From the NCBI GenBank assembly GCA_900660155.1, contig CABFPE010000042.1, positions 1,414,271 through 1,478,270 on the forward strand: a stretch of 64,000 bases of DNA, read 5' to 3'. Shown here piece after piece: positions 59,701 through 64,000 of the stretch. The position numbers and the translations under genes are program-made. Origin of the DNA: Hofstenia miamia. Taxonomy: Eukaryota > Xenacoelomorpha > Acoela > Hofsteniidae. Every line of letters begins with the position of its first letter. Position 1 is the first letter of the stretch. The notes beneath the pieces were generated by a model. It had not been told where the DNA came from. It saw nothing but the letters and a program-made list of their open reading frames with translations, and ran no database searches.

Positions 59701-60510
59701 ACCTACATGTCTTCTGCTAGATGTTTTTTCATTTAATCTGCCATATCACAAAAATACTTGAAAAGATCATACGGAAAACTATGGACGATGTTTTTGGTAA
59801 TATTATAGTATCCTAATATATTTTTTCGACCACTTTTGCATACTATTTTAACTTACCGATAACAAGGAAAAAGATATTCATAGATTGAATCATCTTCTCT
59901 GATAATAACTTTGTCAAGAAACCAGCCAGCACCTAAAAACTTGGTTATTACTTCTTCGTACAACAGAAATATAGTGTAAATTCCCTGGATGAATTAAACA
60001 AATATTGGTTGAAACTTTTTAGACTGTCGCTATTTGCTTAACGAATTATCTGAAAACCTTCAGTATTTATGTCAATGATATTAATAATGAGTTATTAATA
60101 GAATACATACTAATAGCTTTTTTAAAATTAAACTGAAACTAGATACTGCTCAGCATGGTACTTACCAAAGGAAGATTCAGGGTCTAACATAGGTTGGTAT
60201 AATTTTTATAAAAATTTTGCAATAAAATGTGTATACATCGTAACCTTTATTCGACATAAAATATTAGAAATCAGTTCTACTTGTCAAAAGCATATATCAA
60301 AACTAGATACATCGGAAACGCAATACGTACGTAATTGAATTTGTTGTGTACATGTGCCAGCTTATATAAGAATTGGAAATATATGACGACGAATTCTCAA
60401 ATTTCCAACATCCTCTCGATTTCAACCTTACTATCCAATGCATTATAACTAAATTCAAAGAAACCGACAAAACTCTTCTTCCATTTAACAATAGCTGCTT
60501 TTTTGAAAGT
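28465..60510 (-). CDS. Multi-PLAT-domain (LOXHD1-like) protein gene, spliced, 15 exons modelled
   Basis: The gene was built from splice sites and reading frame on the minus strand. Exons in order are 60510-60432, 60183-60166, 59932-59857, 54942-54821, 54641-54478, 53933-53844, 45997-45865, 45693-45524, 45184-44941, 44000-43843, 43041-42955, 42912-42777, 40901-40735, 30963-30444 and 28655-28465. All junctions are GT-AG, all phases agree, and the sum is 2355 nt (784 aa plus TAA). Five PLAT/LH2 units can be seen, the first incomplete: roughly aa 1-75, 99-227, 227-350, 366-485 and 493-630. Hallmarks recur: Y-x-V-x-x-TG near the start, G-x-(I/L)-x-K-I-R-I-x-H, an aromatic WFL and F-x-C-x-x-W-L. 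Residues after about 630 are rich in Lys, Glu, Ser and Pro and are probably disordered. No transmembrane segment is seen. PLAT repeats are known to bind lipids and proteins at membranes, and LOXHD1 is a chain of such repeats in hair-cell stereocilia. The exact orthologue is not established. The N-terminus is unresolved. Confidence 0.85.
28656..30443 (-). other. Last intron of the PLAT gene (1.8 kb)
   Basis: Bounded by GTATGT at 30443 and TTTTTAAG at 28660. Contents are AT-rich, with no element recognised. Confidence 0.6.
30444..30963 (-). CDS. PLAT gene exon (end of fifth domain plus charged tail)
   Basis: The exon is 520 nt long, with a TATTTAG acceptor and a GTATGT donor. It starts AAKFKMEAVGLGAITSIVIG and continues HDSEEGVAWKVQDIYV, the PLAT core. 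An insert of about 30 residues (VINYGFKCRR...HLKC) follows, then FRWLSIEEDDKRVEIEV. The rest is a Lys/Pro/Asn-rich tail (KPQNKRKTNRL). The frame remains open past the donor to a stop at 30406, so intron retention would add about 12 residues. The spliced version fits the last exon in phase. Confidence 0.88.
31628..32079. repeat. MITE, 452 bp, with long terminal inverted repeats
   Basis: The left end GTGTGTTCCCACTGTCGACT and the inverse of the right end GTGTGTTCCCACTATCGACT match for 27 bp with one difference, continuing into TTTATCA. The interior is dense in TTTATCA/TGATAAA motifs and has no coding frame. A clean target duplication was not found (left flank ATAAAA, right flank TTAAGC). Confidence 0.7.
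31761..31840. repeat. Perfect 2 x 40-bp tandem repeat inside the MITE
   Basis: 31761-31800 and 31801-31840 are identical. The unit starts TTATTTATCAGGTGATAAAT, itself nearly palindromic. Confidence 0.9.
32014..34120. repeat. 1,001-bp tandem duplication bounded by MITE sequence
   Basis: 32014-33014 recurs at 33120-34120 with a constant offset of 1,106 bp, no indel seen and two base differences noticed (near 32600 and 32658 in the first copy). Both copies begin within the right arm of the MITE (GTTCAGACTATCGAC). The 105-bp spacer (33015-33119) is also MITE-like (CAGACTATTGACTTTTATCA). The duplicated body is the end part of the LTR-element fossil. Confidence 0.88.
32080..37520 (-). mobile_element. 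Ty3/gypsy-like LTR-element fossil with a third coding region after pol
   Basis: On the minus strand, the end of an integrase core (THHPQAN near 37430-37460, then an APTPIGMLF segment) is followed by a C-terminal integrase domain (KIGNHVYQFQPGI and WFRSFEIKKVL, 36950-37120). The region from 36715 down to about 33.9 kb contains further coding-like pieces of unknown type, in the place where some Ty3/gypsy elements carry an envelope-like gene. That reading is not proven. The front of pol is absent: the element stops at a TA microsatellite. No LTR pair was recognised. It is broken, with roughly ten or more interruptions, and its last part is tandemly duplicated. Likely old. Confidence 0.65.
37528..37562. 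repeat. (TA)n microsatellite at an element junction
   Basis: About 17 TA units separate the LTR-element fossil (left) from the LINE fragment (right). This is the point where the integrase region stops. Confidence 0.9.
37563..38330 (+). mobile_element. APE-type LINE reverse-transcriptase fragment
   Basis: The plus strand reads FHPICLTPVATHNFEKLLAP (37680-37740), then FDEWLEYYLYDRTQQTVSNA (37978-38040), then a YADDT box at 38177-38191 followed by FQVSTLNLAGDF. These are consecutive RT boxes of a Jockey/CR1/L2-type LINE. Frame breaks separate them, and both ends are truncated by other elements. Confidence 0.68.
38331..38890 (-). mobile_element. RLE LINE fragment, RT N-terminal half
   Basis: On the minus strand it aligns with about 6470-7070 of the 5.5-kb copy. 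CVVSGCTELMLVGRTFLMQK, then DPKKGSEASNFRPITCL, then EMVEFLEREM, and at the left end the GDSLAPLL region. It keeps the RT box (NFRPITCL) deleted from the 5.5-kb copy. A deletion joins the box directly to the FLERE segment. Confidence 0.78.
39000..40030 (+). mobile_element. Ty3/gypsy-like LTR-element fossil, RNase H and integrase parts
   Basis: The plus strand carries an RNase H region (EALAIIECVK near 39160-39190; KVVRWCLELIEYDFVIS near 39290-39340; an ADALSH-type end near 39370). An integrase region follows (FIGPLPLVTKRKYN near 39630-39675; a later ELIHIDRERQFAN near 39765-39800; PYNPQRKGQI near 39855-39880). This order is that of Ty3/gypsy pol. It is broken by many interruptions, has no LTRs, and lies in the opposite orientation to the fossil at 32-37.5 kb. 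Likely old. Confidence 0.7.
40735..40901 (-). CDS. PLAT gene exon (start of fifth domain)
   Basis: The exon is 167 nt long, with an ATTTTAG acceptor and a GTATAT donor. It encodes SEYTVVIETDDRK and then GYIMLKGEHGDSGRRLL, the first half of a PLAT domain. It ends in phase 0 at KPKK, ahead of a 9.8-kb intron full of mobile elements. Confidence 0.92.
40902..42776 (-). other. PLAT intron (1.9 kb), no element recognised
   Basis: AT-rich sequence between two secure PLAT exons. Short frames such as 41907-42191 (VCDQDFENSFVGQMNNANLV) show no domain and are flanked by no splice sites that would fit the gene. Confidence 0.5.
42777..42912 (-). CDS. PLAT gene exon (end of fourth domain)
   Basis: The exon is 136 nt long, with a TTTTTAG acceptor and a GTAAGC donor. 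It encodes IEFHSLFALEMSEFICSRWL and a short acidic linker (DNVEDMDA). The last base combines with TA of the next exon to give Val. Confidence 0.92.
42955..43041 (-). CDS. PLAT gene exon (centre of fourth domain)
   Basis: The exon is 87 nt long and phase 0 on both sides, with an ATATTTAG acceptor and a GTATGA donor. It encodes FGNIGELKKIRVEHDNYG and PSWFLEK, a textbook PLAT core. Confidence 0.92.
43042..43842 (-). other. PLAT intron (0.8 kb)
   Basis: AT-rich, GT-AG intron with no element recognised. Confidence 0.6.
43843..44000 (-). CDS. PLAT gene exon (start of fourth domain)
   Basis: The exon is 158 nt long, with a CTATTTTAG acceptor and a GTAGGT donor. It encodes GDYKLRVYTGSEDDAGTDAQ and a cysteine-containing strand (TACGTKGQC), the start of a PLAT unit. 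It ends VDDFS in phase 0. Confidence 0.9.
44167..44193. repeat. (TA)n microsatellite
   Basis: About 13 TA units inside a PLAT intron. Confidence 0.9.
44645..44800. repeat. Duplicated segment around N at 44738 with a 29-bp stray LINE piece
   Basis: TTTTGATCTTAGTAATATCT onward (44645-44705) recurs at 44739-44800. Just before the N, 29 bases (44709-44737) are identical to 38370-38398 of the RLE LINE fragment. This is the pattern of a faulty contig join or gap fill. Confidence 0.75.
44782..44831. repeat. (TA)n microsatellite
   Basis: About 24 TA units, interrupted once, next to the assembly join. Confidence 0.9.
44941..45184 (-). CDS. PLAT gene exon (second half of third domain)
   Basis: The exon is 244 nt long, with a TTTTTAG acceptor and a GTAAAT donor. 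It encodes EDEFAVEALYLGKLKEIQIG, a TWYLERVEV strand and FVFTCQEWLDSEVGD. This is a complete second half of a PLAT domain in one exon, whereas other units in this gene split it over two or three. The usual HDN is replaced by HVGEG. Confidence 0.9.
45524..45693 (-). CDS. PLAT gene exon (start of third domain)
   Basis: The exon is 170 nt long, with an ATGTTTAG acceptor and a GTAATT donor. It encodes ITYFVTVVTGEEIAGSTAA and then DVYVDIKGEFG, the first half of a PLAT domain. It ends at a residue pair (GS) typical of the F-x-x-GS turn. Confidence 0.9.
45865..45997 (-). CDS. PLAT gene exon (end of second domain)
   Basis: The exon is 133 nt long, with a TCTTTAG acceptor and a strong GTGAGT donor. 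It encodes IVMHNPETNDQFNNHVNSW and then ISTKQGCGDLIKEI, the closing strands of a PLAT unit. The donor inside a longer open frame (open to about 45806) was chosen because it alone gives the phase needed by the next exon. Confidence 0.85.
46008..46088. repeat. (TA)n microsatellite, longest in the window
   Basis: About 80 bp of interrupted TA units lie in the short gap between the exon at 45997 and the exon-like segment at 46186. Confidence 0.9.
46186..46287 (-). CDS. Exon-like segment in the PLAT intron, possible decayed or alternative exon
   Basis: A 102-nt phase-0 open segment lies between a TATATTCAG acceptor and a GTAAGC donor, 190 bp upstream of the exon at 45997. It reads ILHPDHFLLLLTAFLGMTEQ followed by GIKKIRIVVNRAER. 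The GIKKIRI part resembles the GTITKLRI strand of exon 53933-53844, but the HDN...WFL part is missing. Both phases would allow inclusion. I left it out because skipping it gives a normal PLAT domain. It may be a relic of exon duplication or an alternative exon. Confidence 0.35.
46390..47160 (-). mobile_element. APE-type LINE reverse-transcriptase fragment in a PLAT intron
   Basis: On the minus strand LSDVQPISLHSVPAKTMETI (47060-47000) is followed by KGRTPKIQPL, and later IQDFCVENGLTLNTKKSQQV (about 46545-46500). These are RT boxes 1-2 and the region after the catalytic box of a Jockey/CR1-type LINE. The middle is frame-broken and no intact catalytic box was seen. Confidence 0.68.
47708..47740. 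repeat. (TA)n microsatellite
   Basis: About 16 TA units in the 7.8-kb PLAT intron. Confidence 0.9.
49900..50130. repeat. Possible dispersed repeat
   Basis: The text GTCTGTTTGTCTTTCGTCAG, followed by CAAAAAGTAATGGATGGATC, resembles a widespread repeat phrase of invertebrate genomes (tgtctgt...caaaaagttatggacggat). I recall this pattern but cannot assign a family. The frame on the minus strand here (75 codons) is very likely not a gene. Confidence 0.35.
51676..51779. repeat. Perfect 2 x 52-bp tandem duplication
   Basis: 51676-51727 and 51728-51779 are identical; the unit starts CTTCTATGTCGTTACTTTTA. Non-coding, within a PLAT intron. Confidence 0.9.
52038..52230. repeat. GAGCCGAGC-type duplicated repeat
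   Basis: GACTTGTCAACGAGCCGAGC at 52034 recurs as GACTTGTCAACGAACCGAGC at 52160, each followed by TTCTAA and a short run of GAGCCGA/GAGTCGA units and then TGCATT. The two imperfect copies are about 125 bp apart. Confidence 0.6.
53844..53933 (-). CDS. PLAT gene exon (GTITKLRISHDN...WFLKQ)
   Basis: This 90-nt exon is phase 0 on both sides, with an ATTTTAG acceptor and a GTAGTA donor. It encodes IGTITKLRISHDNSG and then PDWFLKQ, the central PLAT signature. It splices in phase to the exon at 45997 across a 7.8-kb intron. Confidence 0.9.
54478..54641 (-). CDS. PLAT gene exon (start of second domain)
   Basis: The exon is 164 nt long, with a TAATTTAG acceptor and a GTAACC donor. It encodes EIWNLYITTGDMPDAGTTA and VVYLEICGLKSTFRKIEV, the canonical first strands of a PLAT domain with the T-G-D...A-G-T motif. 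Confidence 0.9.
54821..54942 (-). CDS. PLAT gene exon (WLDSGVGDRKIER and linker)
   Basis: The exon has a CTTTTAG acceptor and a GTAAGTC donor, 122 nt, phase 2 in and phase 1 out. It continues YR into WLDSGVGDRKIERNL, the usual C-terminal end of a PLAT unit. A basic linker (KRKQSLKEW) leads to the next domain. The intron before it is 4.9 kb. Confidence 0.85.
54943..59856 (-). other. 4.9-kb PLAT intron, no element identified
   Basis: AT-rich, with short frames only. A slightly GC-richer part (56040-56860) looks like an old degraded coding element but matches nothing I can name. GACCCG-type words repeat at 57500-57540 and 57838-57875. Confidence 0.5.
59857..59932 (-). CDS. PLAT gene exon (WFLDK strand to F-P-C-Y-R)
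   Basis: The exon has a GTTTTTAG acceptor and a GTAAGT donor and is 76 nt long. It encodes AGWFLDKVIIREDD and then YEYLFPCYR, which are the last two conserved strands of a PLAT domain. The final codon is split: CG, then T from the next exon. Confidence 0.85.
60166..60183 (-). CDS. 18-nt micro-exon of the PLAT gene
   Basis: A segment of 18 nt lies between a TATGTTAG acceptor and a GTAAGTACC donor. It takes one base from the previous exon and leaves one for the next, giving the residues N-PESSF-G. It joins SYNALD to GAGWFLDK and so completes the loop before the PLAT WFL strand in frame. The strong donor and the match of both phases argue that it is real despite its size. Confidence 0.6.
60432..60510 (-). 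CDS. PLAT gene exon (middle of the first visible domain)
   Basis: The exon lies between a CTTTACAG acceptor and a GTAAGG donor and is 79 nt long, phase 0 in and phase 1 out. It encodes TFKKAAIV...SFVGFFEFSYNALD, which fits the central strands of a PLAT domain ahead of the loop before the conserved WFL. The first half of this domain was not found upstream. This exon is less secure than the downstream ones. Confidence 0.55.
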
Positions 60511-60913
60511 CTGTAAAGTGAGACATTTATTATAACATAGGTAAATAAATTACTTATAAATGGTCGCTATTTGCTGTAAAATGTTGTCCAAGCACATTAG
60601 TCCACAGCATGCATTCCATAAGTTCTTAAATTCATTATTATAAAACTGTAAATCCAAGTAATTTATATTTAAAAATTTACTTATTCTAGTTTCTATTGGT
60701 TTCAATGTAAATAAAAACTTAGCGATATTAATAAATAAGTCAATTATTAATAATTTTACAAAGAAATTGAGATTTATTCTCTTAAGGTGAAAATATAGAT
60801 TAAGAAGAATTGATATTAAAAGAACGACTTGGTTTGATAACAATTAGAATGAAATCGGCGATTATTAATTTCTAATGTATATGAGAAAAAGTTATGAAAT
60901 TATAACGACCTAC

Positions 60914-61041
60914 CGACACAAGAAAAAGGATAAGCTGTTGACAGGAAATAGGCCATCACCATTTTTGTAATCACCTGTTACAGTTTCGGAAACGTTGATC
61001 GATGTCAAAAAAATAGGACAGTTAACCGGTTTGGGGGACAT
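60914..61041 (-). CDS. Possible first coding exon of the PLAT gene (uncertain)
   Basis: An ATG at 61041-61039 opens a 42-codon frame beginning MSPKPVNCPIF. It ends at a good GTAGGT donor (60913 downward), just before an in-frame TAG. It lies 400 bp upstream of the first secure PLAT exon on the same strand. The donor leaves two bases of a codon while the exon at 60510 begins in phase 0, so the two cannot be joined directly. Either a small exon is missing between them or this is not part of the gene. The residues do not show a clear PLAT pattern. Confidence 0.25.
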
Positions 61042-64000
61042 TTTGAAAAATCAATCGCGAGCAATTTGGAAAAAGCGGAATGAAGACATTTACAATATTC
61101 ATAAACTATAATGTTGCAAGAATTGCATTTTCTAATTTTTCTTATGCTGATGTGAAACTTAATTCTTCTTGCGCTATAATTGCATGCACATATGTTTTCC
61201 TCTACTTATTAACACAGGTTCTTTCTGATTGGTCGACTGCAGCAATATTGATAAGTGGTATTCTCGCTTAAATCACTCTGTGTATGTTTACGTAGAATTA
61301 GATTCCTTATTTTTAATGCTATCACGCAAAAACGAGTTCATTTGGTGTAGGATTTTCTGTTCTTAACCCTATTCCTCTATTTTAGACTCCTTAGGCTTGG
61401 GAAGGGAGAACCCCCCACCCCCTATCTAAGTGTGGATTGGATTATGATATTCTCAATTGCAAATATTTTCAGACCAGTCTGCACTTGAATTTGGTCTTAT
61501 TTTACACACGTACTAATAGGCCTACGCATTATAATACAAAGCTATGTAATCATAGGTTATACTTGATTTGAAAAAAGTCTAAACAATCAAGTCGCAGTTG
61601 TAGTTGGTCAGATATTTCTCACCAAGTGGATAAGTTATTAAATAACTACTTACAGAGATTTACATAGAAATGTTATAATTTCATATAGTGATAATGCAAT
61701 TCCCATAAATGTAAAAAATAAATCATATAAAAATATATTACCTAAAAATGAAGATTTCCAACTATGTGGAGTATGTAAAATTTTAAATTTCGGTTCAAAA
61801 CCCCTGACTAATTTACATGTAGTCTCAACATAAAAAATAGTAAGATATTCACATTACACGTGTTACTAAATAGCTTGCGACTAAACAAAAATGAATATAT
61901 TTTAAGAAATAACTTTAACGATTGCAGTATGGGACAATAATCTGCACAAAAACTCATTAATATTTGTATTAGAGATATTGTGACATTCCATCAAAACTCT
62001 ACTCAAATCTGAAATTCTAACAGCAAATTAACAATTTCATGAATTCCACCAGGGCTCATTTACATGCCACAAAGTATCAGACACTAGGCATCTCTAAGAT
62101 TAAATTTGACAAATATAGACATCATTTTTGAGATTTTGTAGAATAGTTCTTGAAAATATGATTATAAAATCAAAGCGTAATAGTTTTCTTATCAAATCGA
62201 AATTCGTAGAATAAAAGAAGATTATCATAAAAGTGCTAGCAAGTGGGATTTACTAATAAGCTTTTATAAAAATTATTTGATAAATCAATATTTTGAGTCA
62301 CTTAAGCGAAATTTTGCTGCAATTATAAATTGAGACGTATAGACTCGCTTAATGTAATGTTTGGATTGTTCTTTAAAGGACACGTAATAAAAATCAGACG
62401 TGATTGATGAAAAAATTTTTTTTACTTGTGTTTGCCCTTGGCCTGTTTCAGCGGTTTATTCTCATTTACTGTTTTCCTGGCCTTGGGGTTGTTTAATATT
62501 TTATTACAATTTATTTATTTGAAATTGGTCTTAGACATGGACATTTGAAATACAAATGTGGTTGGTTTTCACCAATTTACCTTCTACCAGTTCTGGACCT
62601 AAAGACAGAAATTTTTCAGCTCCGATTATATTACATACAGTATTAATTAAAATGGTCTGCTTAGCATAAGCTTTGTAGATAAGATGCCAACTTTGAAAAC
62701 TGGTCAAAATCTTAATAGTTATATGTCTAATGACGAACATGGGTTGGATATATAAGTTTCAAAGCTACCATCTTAACATTAATGCTAGCCACATATTAAA
62801 GTATCTTTAAAAATATAAAATCTCTTGCTCAATATTGTTAATGCAATATATTTAGACGTGACTTATATATGTTTTATTGTTTTTTATGAAGCAATAGAAA
62901 TGAAAATAGAAATACCAAATGCTGAAGTTACAAAATTCATGTTGATAATAATGTTTTCCTTCTTGGAAAATCTTTGTAATAGTTACATTATTTTATACAC
63001 TTTGATTTAAAGGAGAGTTAACGGACTCTAAATAAATATGCTTGTCATATATACTTGATATTAGCGTTCACTGAAGCCTTTGTCAGCAAAATTTGTGTAA
63101 TGTTTTGAAGTGATTCGATTGAAGCTATCATTAAATCTCAAGAGATGATCGTAGCTTATTCAAATATCTGCTCATTTAAACGCTCATTATAAAGACAAAT
63201 GGCATTTAATTACAAAGCATTATCTCTAAACCGCATATTTATGTCTGTTTTGAAGTGTGATTTTATTGTGATTAAAGAGAATCCGTAATTCAAAAGTTAA
63301 TCATTAATTTTTAAAGTTTCCCAGTTCTATTTTCAATATTTAGTGTAAATCACATGTATAACGAAATCTATCTAAAATCCAGGATAATTAAAAAAATTTT
63401 TTTGAAAGTATTAAAGTACTGTTAAATATATAATCATAAGTCAATTGATTGCATCAGTATAATTCATTTGTAGCCTATTTTGCATTCATGAAATAGCATT
63501 AAAAAATTAAATATAAATTAGTTACATATTATATATAAAACATAAATTAAATTATTAAGAAAATTGAAATAAAGTAAATAATATATATTAAATTACATTG
63601 GCCAAAGAAGCATTTCATCGACTGATGACTACGCCCTAATTATAAGTACAATTTTCACTTTGTTTTTTTATAAAAATTTTTAATTTCAAGGTTATCAAAT
63701 ATTCTCTAAATTATTTTGAAAATTCATTTAACATTTATCCTATAATGCTTACAAACAAAAAATTTCAAGAATGTTTTCACAATGCTTTTTTATATTAAAG
63801 GGATTTAAGAAACAAAATAACAAATAAATTTTTACTTGCAAGCAACAGCTTATATATTATTGTTAACTAACATTGCCAGTGATGCCAACAGCGGTTCACC
63901 AGTGGGCCACTAATCTTATTACTGATATCCAGTTTAGCTCACTTGCCTCCAGTGGTCCATTGCTGATGGTGATGGCTAATTAGGCTAAAATTCTAATACT
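61042..64000. other. Right-end 3 kb, no gene recognised
   Basis: AT-rich sequence. No PLAT first-half exon is visible on the minus strand. A CCAGTGG-rich patch with facing copies (CACCAGTGGGCCACT, CCTCCAGTGGTCCATT) lies at 63880-63965 and may be the end of a transposon outside the window. Confidence 0.4.

Overview
The window is AT-rich eukaryotic DNA, from an invertebrate animal judging by its gene and transposon content. The host genes use short GT-AG exons with a bare TTTTAG-type acceptor. Long introns are filled with non-LTR retrotransposons, cut-and-paste transposons, LTR-element fossils and TA/TAA microsatellites. I cannot name the species. A tunicate, cnidarian or flatworm-like genome would all fit.

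The one convincing host gene lies on the minus strand from about 60.5 kb (possibly 61.0 kb) down to 28.4 kb. I built it exon by exon. Fifteen exons join with matching splice phases into one open frame of 784 codons plus a stop, followed by an AATAAA signal. The product is a chain of PLAT (LH2, lipoxygenase-homology) beta-sandwich domains with a charged, probably disordered C-terminal tail. This resembles LOXHD1-type proteins, which in animals act under the plasma membrane or in cilia and stereocilia. The 5' end is unresolved. Three introns of about 5-10 kb (30.96-40.73, 46.0-53.8 and 54.9-59.9 kb) carry most of the right half of the window, and the first is packed with nested elements.

The left part (1-28 kb) is almost purely mobile DNA. 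From left to right it holds: a minus-strand APE-type LINE running off the left edge; a decayed Tc1/mariner-like transposon (about 4.0-5.1 kb) with extra solo terminal repeats; a plus-strand LINE with a restriction-like endonuclease (R4/Dong-like) inserted in a TAA microsatellite and starting with a tRNA-like pol III promoter; a nearly full-length CR1-like LINE whose ORF1 has a PHD-type zinc finger; two decayed minus-strand copies of the RLE LINE (16.6 and 20.0 kb); a hAT-derived element with a perfect 8-bp target duplication (21.9-22.8 kb); an LTR-element gag fossil (23.4 kb); and a Tc1/mariner-sized TIR element (25.9-27.0 kb).

The 31.6-40.0 kb intron region has a 452-bp MITE, a 1,001-bp tandem duplication whose left boundary lies in MITE sequence, a broken Ty3/gypsy-like fossil on the minus strand, two LINE fragments in opposite orientation and a second Ty3/gypsy-like fossil on the plus strand. 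Three runs of N (2034, 12105-12123, 44738) sit between near-identical flanking copies. They look like unmerged contig or haplotype overlaps, so local duplications there should not be read as biology. I found no clearly new biological system. The best leads are the RLE-LINE architecture, the PLAT gene model and the MITE-bounded duplication.
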